A stretch of DNA of 47,369 nucleotides from Elusimicrobiota bacterium (GTDB lineage Bacteria > Elusimicrobiota > Elusimicrobia > UBA1565 > UBA9628): positions 1 through 47,369 of the forward strand of contig JAHFCF010000021.1 in the NCBI GenBank assembly GCA_023249645.1, given 5' to 3'. Shown here in pieces: positions 40,314-47,369 of this stretch. Both the position numbers and the translations under genes were made by a program. The notes beneath the pieces are model-generated. The model saw only the letters and a program-made list of their open reading frames with translations, had not been told where the DNA came from and did not search any database. The first letter of the stretch is position 1, and every line of letters begins with the position of its first letter.

Positions 40314-41465
40314 ATGAGCCTGCTGATCTCCCTGCTGTTGGCCGCCCGGACCGCCTCGGCGCAGATCCCGACCCATGTCGTCGGCTGCGGCTGCGTCTGC
40401 GGCATCGTGCTGGAGACCCCCTGCGGCCCCTGCGATTGCGCGCGCGCCTGCCGCATCGACCCCTGCGATCCCGGCGTCAAGGCCGAGGGCTGCGGCGGCT
40501 GCAAGGAAAGCTCGTCGGGCTCGGGCTCCTCAGGCTCCAGCAACTCATCACCAGGTCTATCCCTGCCCCCTCCGCGCAACATGCAGGAGGCCATGGTCCA
40601 AGGCGTGTACCAGGGCATGATGAACGCCATGCAGGCTGCCCCGGCCGCGATCCAGCAGCAGGCCAACATCACGGCCCAGAGCGCGCGCTCCCTGAATGCC
40701 GCGCAGGCCCAGCAGGGCCAGGCGGCCGAAGAGCAGATGCACAACGCCGCCCAGCGCGAGCAGGCCGAGGAGGAGCAGAAGCGTCAGCAGGCCGGCGGCC
40801 TCATCCATGTGCCCTCGCGCGAGCCCGTGGCGCCGGCCCCGCCTGGTGAATCGGGCGACGGATCCGTGCGCCTCTTCGGCGACACGCCGATGCTCCTCGC
40901 CGGAGATCCGCAAGCCGCCTGCCGCCAAGCCGCGGCGGGGAAACGACGCAGCCCGCTGTGTCTGGACTCGGCCAGCGATGTGCCGCCGCCCCTGGGCGAT
41001 TCTGAAGATGCTCGACGAGCGCGCGCGATGGGAGAAACCCTGCAAGGCGAGTGCGACGCCCCTCGTGACCACGACAATCTGGGGACCATGCAAGAGAAGC
41101 TCAAGGAATACCTGCAGGAAAAAGCCAAGGAAACCGGGATGGATAAAGCCAAGGATTACCTGGAAGAGAAGGCCCAGGAGATCGGCCTGCCGGTCGAGGA
41201 GTTCAAACGCGCCTCCGAAGGCGGAGGCATCCTGCGCAATTATGCCACGAAGACCATGCACCGCATGAGCGGCCAGGCCCAGGCCGCCGCCTGCGCCTTG
41301 GGCACCAGCAGCGCCTCCTGCCTCGACGACTACTACGAGCATGAAAGCGCCATCCATCAGGATGCCCAGGACCTCAAGCGCGACACGGGCAAGTTCGTCG
41401 CGGACCAGTTCGGAGCCAACAAGCCCTCAGCCGAGGCCGCTGGGCGTTTCCTCTCCCTGTTCTGA
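40314..41465 (+). CDS. Secreted Cys-rich protein with Gln/Ala helical region
   Basis: The 383-aa product has a short signal peptide (about 1-16). A Cys-rich head follows (VVGCGCVCGIVLETPCGPC to CGGCKES, about 22-64; a dozen Cys in 43 residues), then a Ser/Gly linker, a Gln/Ala-rich helical stretch (about 120-160) and a charged helical tail. The head may be a disulfide-stapled knot or metal-binding module. No family is recognised. Start and stop both overlap or abut the neighbours, so translation is coupled. Confidence 0.8.
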   Translation: MSLLISLLLAARTASAQIPTHVVGCGCVCGIVLETPCGPCDCARACRIDPCDPGVKAEGCGGCKESSSGSGSSGSSNSSPGLSLPPPRNMQEAMVQGVYQGMMNAMQAAPAAIQQQANITAQSARSLNAAQAQQGQAAEEQMHNAAQREQAEEEQKRQQAGGLIHVPSREPVAPAPPGESGDGSVRLFGDTPMLLAGDPQAACRQAAAGKRRSPLCLDSASDVPPPLGDSEDARRARAMGETLQGECDAPRDHDNLGTMQEKLKEYLQEKAKETGMDKAKDYLEEKAQEIGLPVEEFKRASEGGGILRNYATKTMHRMSGQAQAAACALGTSSASCLDDYYEHESAIHQDAQDLKRDTGKFVADQFGANKPSAEAAGRFLSLF

Positions 41466-42304
41466 TGAAAAAAACAATCCTCTCTCTTTTCCTCCTGATC
41501 CCGGCAGCGGCCTTCGCCGCCGGACTCGCGCTTCCCAAGGGCGTCACCGGCGAATGGCTCATCGCCCCCTCTCAAGGCGGCAAGAACAGCGAGGACATCC
41601 TGCTGGCTGTCGATCCGAAAGGAGCCGCCTGGCTCGTGGTGGACCAGAACGCGCTTTTGGTGCCGGCCAAGAACGCCTTCTTCAAGACCGACCGCCCCTT
41701 CCAGCAGATCCTGTGGCTCTCGGGCCTGCCCTTGGCGCGCTCTTATACGGCTCTCGGCCGCTTCGAGGCCGTCCAGGAAGATCCCGAGGCCAAAGGATTG
41801 ACGCAGGTCCATTTCAAGCCGCTGACGACGATCCCGATGGACTCCTGGCGCGCGGCGCCGGCCGGAGCCGAGGACCTCTACATCGCGGGCTACAACCCGC
41901 GCAAGAAGGCCTCGCAGATCGCGCTTTTGGGCCCGGCGGCCAAGCCGCTCAAGATCATCTACGAGACCCAGGCCCGCATCACGGACGTGGCCGGCGATGG
42001 ACAGAAGACCTATTTCGCCTCAGGCCCGGCCATCTGGCTCGTCGAGGGCACAACAGCCAAGATCATCTACGCGCACCCGCACTCGACCATCCGGCGCCTG
42101 ATCTTCGTGCCGGGAACCGGCCTTTTCTACGCGACGGACGAAAGCGTCGGCTTCGCCGGAGACAAGGCCCAGTTCGATTTAATCAAGGCTCGCCACTGCC
42201 AGATCGCGGCCTCGGGCGACTCGCTCTACGTGATGATGGGCAAGCTCTCGGGCGGGGTGCTGCGCGTGCGCGGACTGGACCAATTCGGCAAGGTCAAGCT
42301 CTAG
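41465..42304 (+). CDS. Secreted beta-propeller-like protein, unknown function
   Basis: The 279-aa product has a clear signal peptide (about 1-18, ending AFA). Repeated short strands follow, such as DILLAVDPKGAAWLVVDQ, DLYIAGYNPRKKASQIALLG and QKTYFASGPAIWLVEGTTAK, which look like propeller blades. No catalytic motif is seen. Its ATG shares a base with the previous stop (TGATG). It appears to be the last gene of the cluster that starts at 37237. Confidence 0.8.
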   Translation: MKKTILSLFLLIPAAAFAAGLALPKGVTGEWLIAPSQGGKNSEDILLAVDPKGAAWLVVDQNALLVPAKNAFFKTDRPFQQILWLSGLPLARSYTALGRFEAVQEDPEAKGLTQVHFKPLTTIPMDSWRAAPAGAEDLYIAGYNPRKKASQIALLGPAAKPLKIIYETQARITDVAGDGQKTYFASGPAIWLVEGTTAKIIYAHPHSTIRRLIFVPGTGLFYATDESVGFAGDKAQFDLIKARHCQIAASGDSLYVMMGKLSGGVLRVRGLDQFGKVKL

Positions 42305-42364
42305 CATGAGCGCGCTCACCCGCGTGCGGGTCATCGACAAACAAGGAGTGCGCATCCCAACCCC

Positions 42365-42898
42365 ATGAAACATCCCACCTTCACCGCCATCGACTTCGAG
42401 ACCGCGGACACGGGCTCGGATTCCGCCTGCGCCATCGGCGTGGTCCGAGTGCAGAACGGACGCATCCAGGAACGCTTCTACGGGCTCATCCGCCCCCCGA
42501 GGAGCAATTTCACATTCACCTACCTGCACAATATCTCCTGGGACCAGGTGATCGGCGAGCCCAGCTTCGGAGAGCTCTGGCCCCGCATCCAGGCGGCCAT
42601 CGCAGACTCGGAATTCCTGGCCGCGCACAACGCCCGCTTCGACCGCAAAGTGATGGAATCCTGCTGCAGCCTTTACGGCGCCGCGATGCCGCCTCAGCCC
42701 TTTGTCTGCACGGTGGAGCTCGCGCGGCGGATCTGGTCCATCTTCCCCACTCAGCTCCCCATGGTCTGCAGCCGCTTAGGGATCGCTCTCGACCATCACG
42801 AGGCCCTTTCGGACGCCGAGGCCTGCGCGAACATCGTGCGGGCTGCTCTTAAGGAGGGATGGAAGGCCCCCGTGGCGGCTGTCGGGGTCGTGCGCTAA
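42365..42898 (+). CDS. DEDDh 3'-5' exonuclease (DnaQ/epsilon-like)
   Basis: The 177-aa protein has exonuclease motifs I (AIDFETAD, D10 and E12), II (LAAHNARFDR) and III (HEALSDAEACA, His and Asp). It is a stand-alone DEDDh nuclease like DNA polymerase III epsilon. It could proofread DNA or trim RNA; the substrate is not determined. Its last four bases overlap the end of the convergent HEAT gene. The 60 bases before it contain a possible ribosome site (ACAAGGAGTG). Confidence 0.92.
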   Translation: MKHPTFTAIDFETADTGSDSACAIGVVRVQNGRIQERFYGLIRPPRSNFTFTYLHNISWDQVIGEPSFGELWPRIQAAIADSEFLAAHNARFDRKVMESCCSLYGAAMPPQPFVCTVELARRIWSIFPTQLPMVCSRLGIALDHHEALSDAEACANIVRAALKEGWKAPVAAVGVVR

Positions 42899-43659
42899 CT
42901 CGGACGCGCCCGCTCCAAAGACCAGGAGAGGATGGCGCGCACGCCTTCGTCACGCTCTCTCTTCAAAGCTCGGCTCATGAGAGAGACGACAGCCGTGGAA
43001 GCTCCCAAACGCCCCAAGGCCAGGGCTGAGGCGGCGCGCACCACGGGCTCGGGATCGGCGAGCGAGCGGGCGAGTATCCTGACCGCGCGGCCCGTCTTGA
43101 TCTCCCCCAAGGCCAAAGCAGCCTGAAAACGCACCTGGCTCGCCGGGTCCTTGAGCCCCTGCGCCAAGAAAGAGCAGGCTCTCGCATCTCCGATGGCACC
43201 CAAAGCCCGGGCCGCTGACACGCGCACAGAAACCTCTTCATCGAGACGCAGAAGGACCGCGCTCACATAAGGAATGGCGGCGAAGTTCCCGGTCATGGCG
43301 AAGCTCTCCATGGCCGCGATGCGCTGCTCGGGCTTCGGCCGGCGGATCTCCTCCAAGAACCACTCCAAAGTCGGGGGCGTGGCCACGGCGTCGCGCAGAT
43401 GGCCGCGGAGATTCTCGCTGAACGCCTCGAATTCAGGCAGGGCCGGCGGAAGTTCGCTGAGGACCGGCCGCGCCGCCGGCTCCAGAACCGGCAGGGGTTC
43501 GCGATGAACGACGGGCGCTGGTTTGCGCGCCATGCGCAGGGGTTTTCTGAAGCAGTCCAGACCGACCGGCGGACGGTTGTCCAAGAATCCTGGGAAATGC
43601 GCTCCCAGCGCCTGGGAAGGCAGAAAAAGAAAAACGCCAAGAGCCCATAGTTTAAGCAT
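42895..43659 (-). CDS. Secreted HEAT-repeat protein
   Basis: The 254-aa product has a signal peptide (about 1-19), a Pro-rich stretch to about 75, and then about four to five HEAT repeats (VSVRVSAARALGAIGDARAC, ASQVRFQAALALGEIKTGRA, EPVVRAASALALGRLG). These alpha-helical repeats bind proteins. Export makes it an envelope scaffold rather than a phycobilin lyase. It has a near-perfect consensus promoter (43688-43715), so it may be strongly expressed. Confidence 0.87.
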   Translation of the reverse strand: MLKLWALGVFLFLPSQALGAHFPGFLDNRPPVGLDCFRKPLRMARKPAPVVHREPLPVLEPAARPVLSELPPALPEFEAFSENLRGHLRDAVATPPTLEWFLEEIRRPKPEQRIAAMESFAMTGNFAAIPYVSAVLLRLDEEVSVRVSAARALGAIGDARACSFLAQGLKDPASQVRFQAALALGEIKTGRAVRILARSLADPEPVVRAASALALGRLGASTAVVSLMSRALKRERDEGVRAILSWSLERARPS

Positions 43660-43687
43660 GGTGTGCCCTCGGCGCGAATGGCAAGTA

Positions 43688-43715
43688 ATTATAACACCTT
43701 TTCACTATCTGTCAA
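43688..43715 (-). promoter_or_regulatory. Consensus promoter of the HEAT-repeat gene
   Basis: The minus strand has TTGACA (43715-43710), a 16-bp spacer and TATAAT (43693-43688), 28 bases before the ATG at 43659. The same segment read on the plus strand gives CTGTCA and TATAAC (43731-43736) with a 16-bp spacer, which could serve proC. Confidence 0.75.
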
Positions 43716-43767
43716 GGGGTGAGGAAATTATATAACATCTCTTTCAGGACACCCTCGTGGAGAAAAC

Positions 43768-44592
43768 ATGCTATCCAATAAAAAAATCGCGGTGATCGGG
43801 GCAGGCAACATGGGCGGCGCGCTCATCGGCGGTCTTCTGCGCGCCAAGCTCACGGCCCCCAAGAACATCGTCGCCTCGCGCCACAACGAAGAAGCCCTGG
43901 CTGAACTGAAAAAGAAGTGGGGGATCCGGACGACCACGGACAACACAGACGCGGCCGCTGGCGCCGACGTCGTCATCCTGGCCATCAAACCCCAGGTCTG
44001 CGCGCAGGTCCTCTCCGAGCTCGCCTCCGTGATCAAGCCCGCGCAGCTCATCGTCAGCCTCATGGCTGGCATCACGACCAAGACGATCGCGCAAAAACTG
44101 GGGCAGGCCTGCCCGGTCGTGCGGGCCATGCCCAACACCCCCTGCCTCGTGGACGCGGGAGCCACCGCGATCGCCGCCGGAGCCCACGCGCACGACAACG
44201 ATCTCGCGCTGGCCGAGCGCATCTTCTCGTCGGTCGGCAAGGTCGTCATCCTGCCGGAATCCGCCATGGACGCGGTGACCGGCCTCTCCGGCACGGGCCC
44301 GGTCTACATCTTCATGGTCATCGAGGCCATGATCGACGGGGGCGTCAAGATGGGACTGCCGCGCAAGATCGCGGCCCAGCTCGCGGCCCAGACGGTCCTG
44401 GGCGCGGCCAAGCTGGTGATCGAGACGGGCAAGCACCCGGCCATCCTCAAGGACGAGGTCACCACCCCGGGCGGCACGGCCATCAACGCCATCCACATGC
44501 TCGAGACCAAGGGACTGCGCAGCGTCCTCATCGACGCCATCGTGACGGCGACCCAGCGCTCCCAGGAGCTCAGCCGCCTCTACGGCGAGTGA
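43768..44592 (+). CDS. proC: Pyrroline-5-carboxylate reductase
   Basis: The 274-aa protein makes proline from pyrroline-5-carboxylate with NAD(P)H. It has the Rossmann motif VIGAGNMGGALIGGLL, ILAIKPQ, SLMAGI, VVRAMPNTPCLV, the P5CR signature around VTGLSGTGPVYIFM, and VTTPGGTAINAIHMLE. Length and motifs are standard. CTGTCA and TATAAC (43709-43736) are a possible promoter. The RNase D gene follows after six bases, so they are co-transcribed. Confidence 0.96.
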   Translation: MLSNKKIAVIGAGNMGGALIGGLLRAKLTAPKNIVASRHNEEALAELKKKWGIRTTTDNTDAAAGADVVILAIKPQVCAQVLSELASVIKPAQLIVSLMAGITTKTIAQKLGQACPVVRAMPNTPCLVDAGATAIAAGAHAHDNDLALAERIFSSVGKVVILPESAMDAVTGLSGTGPVYIFMVIEAMIDGGVKMGLPRKIAAQLAAQTVLGAAKLVIETGKHPAILKDEVTTPGGTAINAIHMLETKGLRSVLIDAIVTATQRSQELSRLYGE

Positions 44593-44598
44593 TCGCGC

Positions 44599-45741
44599 AT
44601 GGCCCCTCACCGCAAGCCCGAAGAGATCCCCCCTGCCACGCTGGTGACGGCCCGGGAGCATCTCGAAGAGATCGCGGCCGAGCTGCGCCACGAGCCCCGC
44701 ATCGCCATCGACACCGAGTCCAACGGCTTCTACGCCTATCAGGAGAGGGTCTGCCTCGTGCAGATCACCTCAAGCCGCGAGGACATCGTGATCGACCCGA
44801 TCGCTTTCAAGGACCTCTCGTCCTTGGGCCCGATCATGGCGGACCCGGCCATCGAGAAGGTCTTCCACGCGGGGGAATACGACATCCTCTGCCTCAAGCG
44901 GGACTACGACTTCGCCTTCGCCAACCTCTTCGACACCATGATCGCCAGCCGCCTTCTGGGCGCCAAGGAGCTGGGCCTGGCCGCCCTGATCGCGCGCCAT
45001 TTCGGCGTCACCCTCTCCAAGAAGCTCCAGCGCGCGGACTGGGGACAACGCCCCCTGACCGAGGAGCATCTGCGCTACGCCCAGATGGACACCCATTATC
45101 TTTTCGCCCTCTCGGACATCCTCAAGTCCCAGCTCAAGGAAAAGAAGCGTCAGGACGACGCGGTCGAGGCTTTCGCGCGTCTGGCCGCGATCCAGCCATC
45201 GGTCAAGGTCTTCGACCCGGACGGGTTCTGGAAGATCAAGGGACGCCATAAACTCACGAGCCGCCAGGTCGCCGTCCTCAAAGAGCTCTACCTTCTGCGC
45301 GAACAGCGGTCCCAATCCATGGACCGGGCTCCCTTCCGGGTCATGCCCGAGATGCTTCTGCTGCGCCTGGCTGAAGAAACGCCGGGCAGCATGGACACTC
45401 TCTCCCGACTGCGAGGCATGACGCCGTATCTGCTGCGCCGGTTCGGGCACGCCGTCCTCGCGGCCATCAGCCACGGCCAGGCGGCCGAGCCGCCGGTCGA
45501 GCCCCCGCGCGGCGGCCATCGCAGCAGCCATCGGGAGCGCCGCCTCTTCGAAGATCTGCGCCAATGGCGCAAGCTGCAGGCCGGGCTCGAAGGCGTGGAG
45601 CCGGTGGTCGTCTTGGAGACCGAGGCCCTGCGCAAACTTTCGCGCGCCGCCGATGGATCAGACCCCTTGACCTTCCTCTCCGACCTCAAGCGCCAACGCT
45701 ATGGGGATGCCCTGAGGAACCTGCTGCGTCCTAAAACCTAA
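44599..45741 (+). CDS. rnd: Ribonuclease D
   Basis: The 380-aa protein has the DEDDy nuclease motifs AIDTESNGFY (D, E), FHAGEYDILCL (D) and YAQMDTHYLF (Y, D), followed by an HRDC domain (about 220-320, LTSRQVAVLKELYLLREQRS). It trims RNA 3' ends, including tRNA precursors. It overlaps the end of the convergent PorV-OmpA gene by four bases. E. coli RNase D is similar in length and order. Confidence 0.93.
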   Translation: MAPHRKPEEIPPATLVTAREHLEEIAAELRHEPRIAIDTESNGFYAYQERVCLVQITSSREDIVIDPIAFKDLSSLGPIMADPAIEKVFHAGEYDILCLKRDYDFAFANLFDTMIASRLLGAKELGLAALIARHFGVTLSKKLQRADWGQRPLTEEHLRYAQMDTHYLFALSDILKSQLKEKKRQDDAVEAFARLAAIQPSVKVFDPDGFWKIKGRHKLTSRQVAVLKELYLLREQRSQSMDRAPFRVMPEMLLLRLAEETPGSMDTLSRLRGMTPYLLRRFGHAVLAAISHGQAAEPPVEPPRGGHRSSHRERRLFEDLRQWRKLQAGLEGVEPVVVLETEALRKLSRAADGSDPLTFLSDLKRQRYGDALRNLLRPKT

Positions 45742-47198
45742 GGCCCGTACTCGATCACAACCTCGACGCGACGGTTCTTGGCGCGCCCTTCCACCGTCTC
45801 GTTGGTGTCGATCGGTCGAGTGGAGCCGAAGCCGCTGAGTTTCAAGCGGCTGGGAGCGATGGCAAAATTCTGCACCAGGGCGTTGCGCACGCTGTCCGCG
45901 CGCGACTGCGAGAGGATCTGGTTCCACCACTCAAGCCCCGAATTGTCCGCATGCCCTTCGATGGCAGCCTTCACCTGGGGAGAAGCCTGCAGAAGATCCG
46001 CCACCCTCCTGATCTCGGCCTGATCGCAAGCGCTGATGTCCGACTGGTCCGGAGTGAAGGGGATGCGCAAAAGCAGGCGCGCCGGCTTGTCCGTGGGCGG
46101 CGCCGGAAGTTCCGGCAGGACGGCGCATGGCGACTCGATGATCCGACGGCCGGTCAGCGTGTCCGTCGTCACGCGGATGGCCAGAGCGGTCGGGACGGCC
46201 GTCGAAGCGGCCACCACCTGCGGCTGCTCAGAAGCGGCGGTCACGGTGGAGATGACCGGCGTCGGGGCCGCCTGCACGGGCTGGGGCTTGGCCCGGCCCG
46301 AACCCCAGCGCAGGGTCGCCGAGATGCGGTGGGCATCGCCCGTATCTCCCATGGGCGCGAAGGCGTAGTCGATGCTCCAATCCTCCCACTGCACGCCGAA
46401 TCCCGCCGTGACGCCGATGCCCGCGTCGTTGCGGCCGTTGTAGCCCACGCGCATGGCCAGCGGAGCGAGAAGCCTGATCTCCACGCCCGCGAAGGGGATG
46501 AGGCCCTGGCTCCTCTCCTTGGACATGTCCACGCTGAGGATCTGCTCCTGGCCGTTGATCTTGAAAGCGTAGGCCGCTCCCGCGCGCGCGTTGAGAGGGA
46601 GATTCTCGTAGGCTCCCTGGAATCGTACTGTTGGCCCTACGTTCTGCAAAGCGGCGCCGAGGGTCAAACCGTCGAGCAGGGGGACCGCATAGAGGGCGCC
46701 GACATCGGCGGCCCAGACGCTGCCCACCGTGTTGTCGATGGTCTCGCGGATGTACTTGACGCCCAAGCCCAGAGACAGGGATCGCGTGAGCGCCAAGCCG
46801 TAGCCGAGAGTGGCGGCCAGGTCGGTGAGCCCCGTCTGGCCCAGGCCGGAGCCGTCCGGATTGCTCATGGTCGTCTTGGTGACATTCCCGAAGCTCAGGA
46901 AATTCAGATTCGCCCCCCAGCCGTAGGGGCTGGCGAAGGCGGCGTATTCCTGCGAGATGCCCTGGAGATACTGGTTGTGCATGAAGGTCGCCTCGTGACG
47001 AGCGACCTGGGCCAGACCCGCCGGGTTGTAGAGCAGCGCGTTGGCATCCGCGGCCAACGCCGTGTAGGCGCCGCCCAAGGCCACGGGCCGAGCATTGGCG
47101 TCCAAGAATAGGAAATCGAAAGGCTCGCCTCCCGCGGAGGCGGCGAAACTCCTCCCAGAGAGGAGCAGGACCAAGATCCACAGCCAGGCTCCTCTCAT
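45738..47198 (-). CDS. PorV/PorQ-like outer-membrane beta-barrel fused to an OmpA-type domain
   Basis: The 486-aa product has a signal peptide (about 1-20). A PorV/UPF0164-like barrel spans about 25-310 (ARPVALGGAYTALAADANAL, YNPAGLAQV, LGLGVKYIRETI, GVQWEDWSIDYAFAP). A linker comes next, then an OmpA/MotB peptidoglycan-binding domain at about 375-484 (EGHADNSG, SQSRADSVRNALV, LSGFGSTRPID, GRAKNRRVEV). It would sit in the outer membrane and tie it to peptidoglycan. PorV normally helps export of sorting-domain proteins. The upstream gene ends with such a domain and overlaps its ATG (ATGA). Confidence 0.9.
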   Translation of the reverse strand: MRGAWLWILVLLLSGRSFAASAGGEPFDFLFLDANARPVALGGAYTALAADANALLYNPAGLAQVARHEATFMHNQYLQGISQEYAAFASPYGWGANLNFLSFGNVTKTTMSNPDGSGLGQTGLTDLAATLGYGLALTRSLSLGLGVKYIRETIDNTVGSVWAADVGALYAVPLLDGLTLGAALQNVGPTVRFQGAYENLPLNARAGAAYAFKINGQEQILSVDMSKERSQGLIPFAGVEIRLLAPLAMRVGYNGRNDAGIGVTAGFGVQWEDWSIDYAFAPMGDTGDAHRISATLRWGSGRAKPQPVQAAPTPVISTVTAASEQPQVVAASTAVPTALAIRVTTDTLTGRRIIESPCAVLPELPAPPTDKPARLLLRIPFTPDQSDISACDQAEIRRVADLLQASPQVKAAIEGHADNSGLEWWNQILSQSRADSVRNALVQNFAIAPSRLKLSGFGSTRPIDTNETVEGRAKNRRVEVVIEYGP

Positions 47199-47369
47199 CG
47201 GATGATCAGGAGTTTCTTCGTGACATGCGCGACCCCGGGGCTCGTGATGACCGCCAGATAGCCGCCCGTGGCCACGTCACGGCCCGAGCCGTTGCGCGCA
47301 TCCCAGCGCAGCGTCCCCGAGGAATCATTGGAGTTGAGCTCCGTCACCAGCTGGCCGGTCACGGTGTAG
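47195..47369 (-). CDS. C-terminal end of a secreted protein with a sorting/FlgD-like domain (partial)
   Basis: The last 57 codons of a gene that starts beyond the window read YTVTGQLVTELNSNDSSG, TLRWDARNGSGRDVATGGYL and a Lys-rich end KKLLIIR. This matches the FlgD Ig-like/type IX sorting-type C-terminal domain seen on large exported proteins. The stop overlaps the ATG of the PorV-OmpA gene. The rest of the protein is not visible. Confidence 0.8.
   Translation of the reverse strand, partial: YTVTGQLVTELNSNDSSGTLRWDARNGSGRDVATGGYLAVITSPGVAHVTKKLLIIR

Noticed and set aside
43917-45251. 444-aa plus-strand open frame
   Set aside because: It is an alternative register of proC and rnd, Arg/Gly/His-rich and without motifs.
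1-47369. CRISPR arrays, insertion sequences, tRNA genes
   Set aside because: No regularly spaced repeats, no transposase-like product with terminal repeats, and no cloverleaf were seen in the intergenic gaps. The only mobile element is the group I intron.

Overview
The window is GC-rich chromosomal DNA from a Gram-negative-type bacterium, with no sign of phage or plasmid genes apart from one intron. It carries many lipoproteins and signal peptides, a PorV-like outer-membrane protein fused to an OmpA domain, a C-terminal piece resembling an extracellular sorting/FlgD-like domain, and unusual large sensor proteins. This mix fits an Elusimicrobiota-like or related lineage. That assignment is a guess from gene content, not from a marker-gene comparison.

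Layout. At 1-2784 (minus) lies an operon of sppA, a membrane protein, nnrE and a cyclophilin lipoprotein. Directly upstream, at 2803-3810 (minus), is the tmRNA gene ssrA. Its T-loop is split by a 651-nt group I intron carrying a LAGLIDADG endonuclease gene, and this is the most striking item in the window. At 3836-8828 (minus) are two tandem paralogous kinases with secreted TPR regions. At 8921-10193 (plus) are a small secreted protein and an FGE-fold protein. At 10165-15923 (minus) are hemC, mfd and two parvulin-type foldases, packed with overlaps. At 15988-21941 (plus) is a tightly overlapping operon: a NadD-YqeK fusion, a LytR_C protein, pilT, a cyclic-nucleotide-binding protein, rsfS and argS (TTG start). 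At 21942-23123 (minus) is an FG-GAP lipoprotein. At 23235-27536 (plus) is a 1433-aa protein joining a degenerate PTS enzyme I-like region to a histidine kinase.

The minus-strand block 28207-32780 runs zinc-ribbon protein, rnpB, hemB, hemL and a glycosyltransferase. Two perfect or near-perfect palindromes lie in front of the glycosyltransferase. At 32836-33816 (plus) is a lipoprotein, followed on the minus strand by a PduO-type adenosyltransferase and a MurC-like ligase. An AT-richer 333-bp gap precedes a secreted HEYTH-containing protein. At 37237-42304 (plus) is a six-gene uncharacterised cluster: HAMP protein, receiver-only regulator, membrane protein, ankyrin/TPR lipoprotein, Cys-rich secreted protein and a secreted propeller-like protein. 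The window ends with a DEDDh exonuclease, a HEAT-repeat protein, proC, an RNase D and the PorV-OmpA protein.

Together the genes cover haem synthesis (hemC, hemB, hemL), translation quality control (tmRNA, rsfS, argS), RNA processing (rnpB, RNase D), envelope folding and proteolysis (foldases, cyclophilin, SppA), NAD metabolism (NadD, NnrE) and several signalling proteins. Promoters with recognisable -35/-10 boxes occur in the divergent gaps. Several sit so close to the start codon that leaderless mRNAs are likely.
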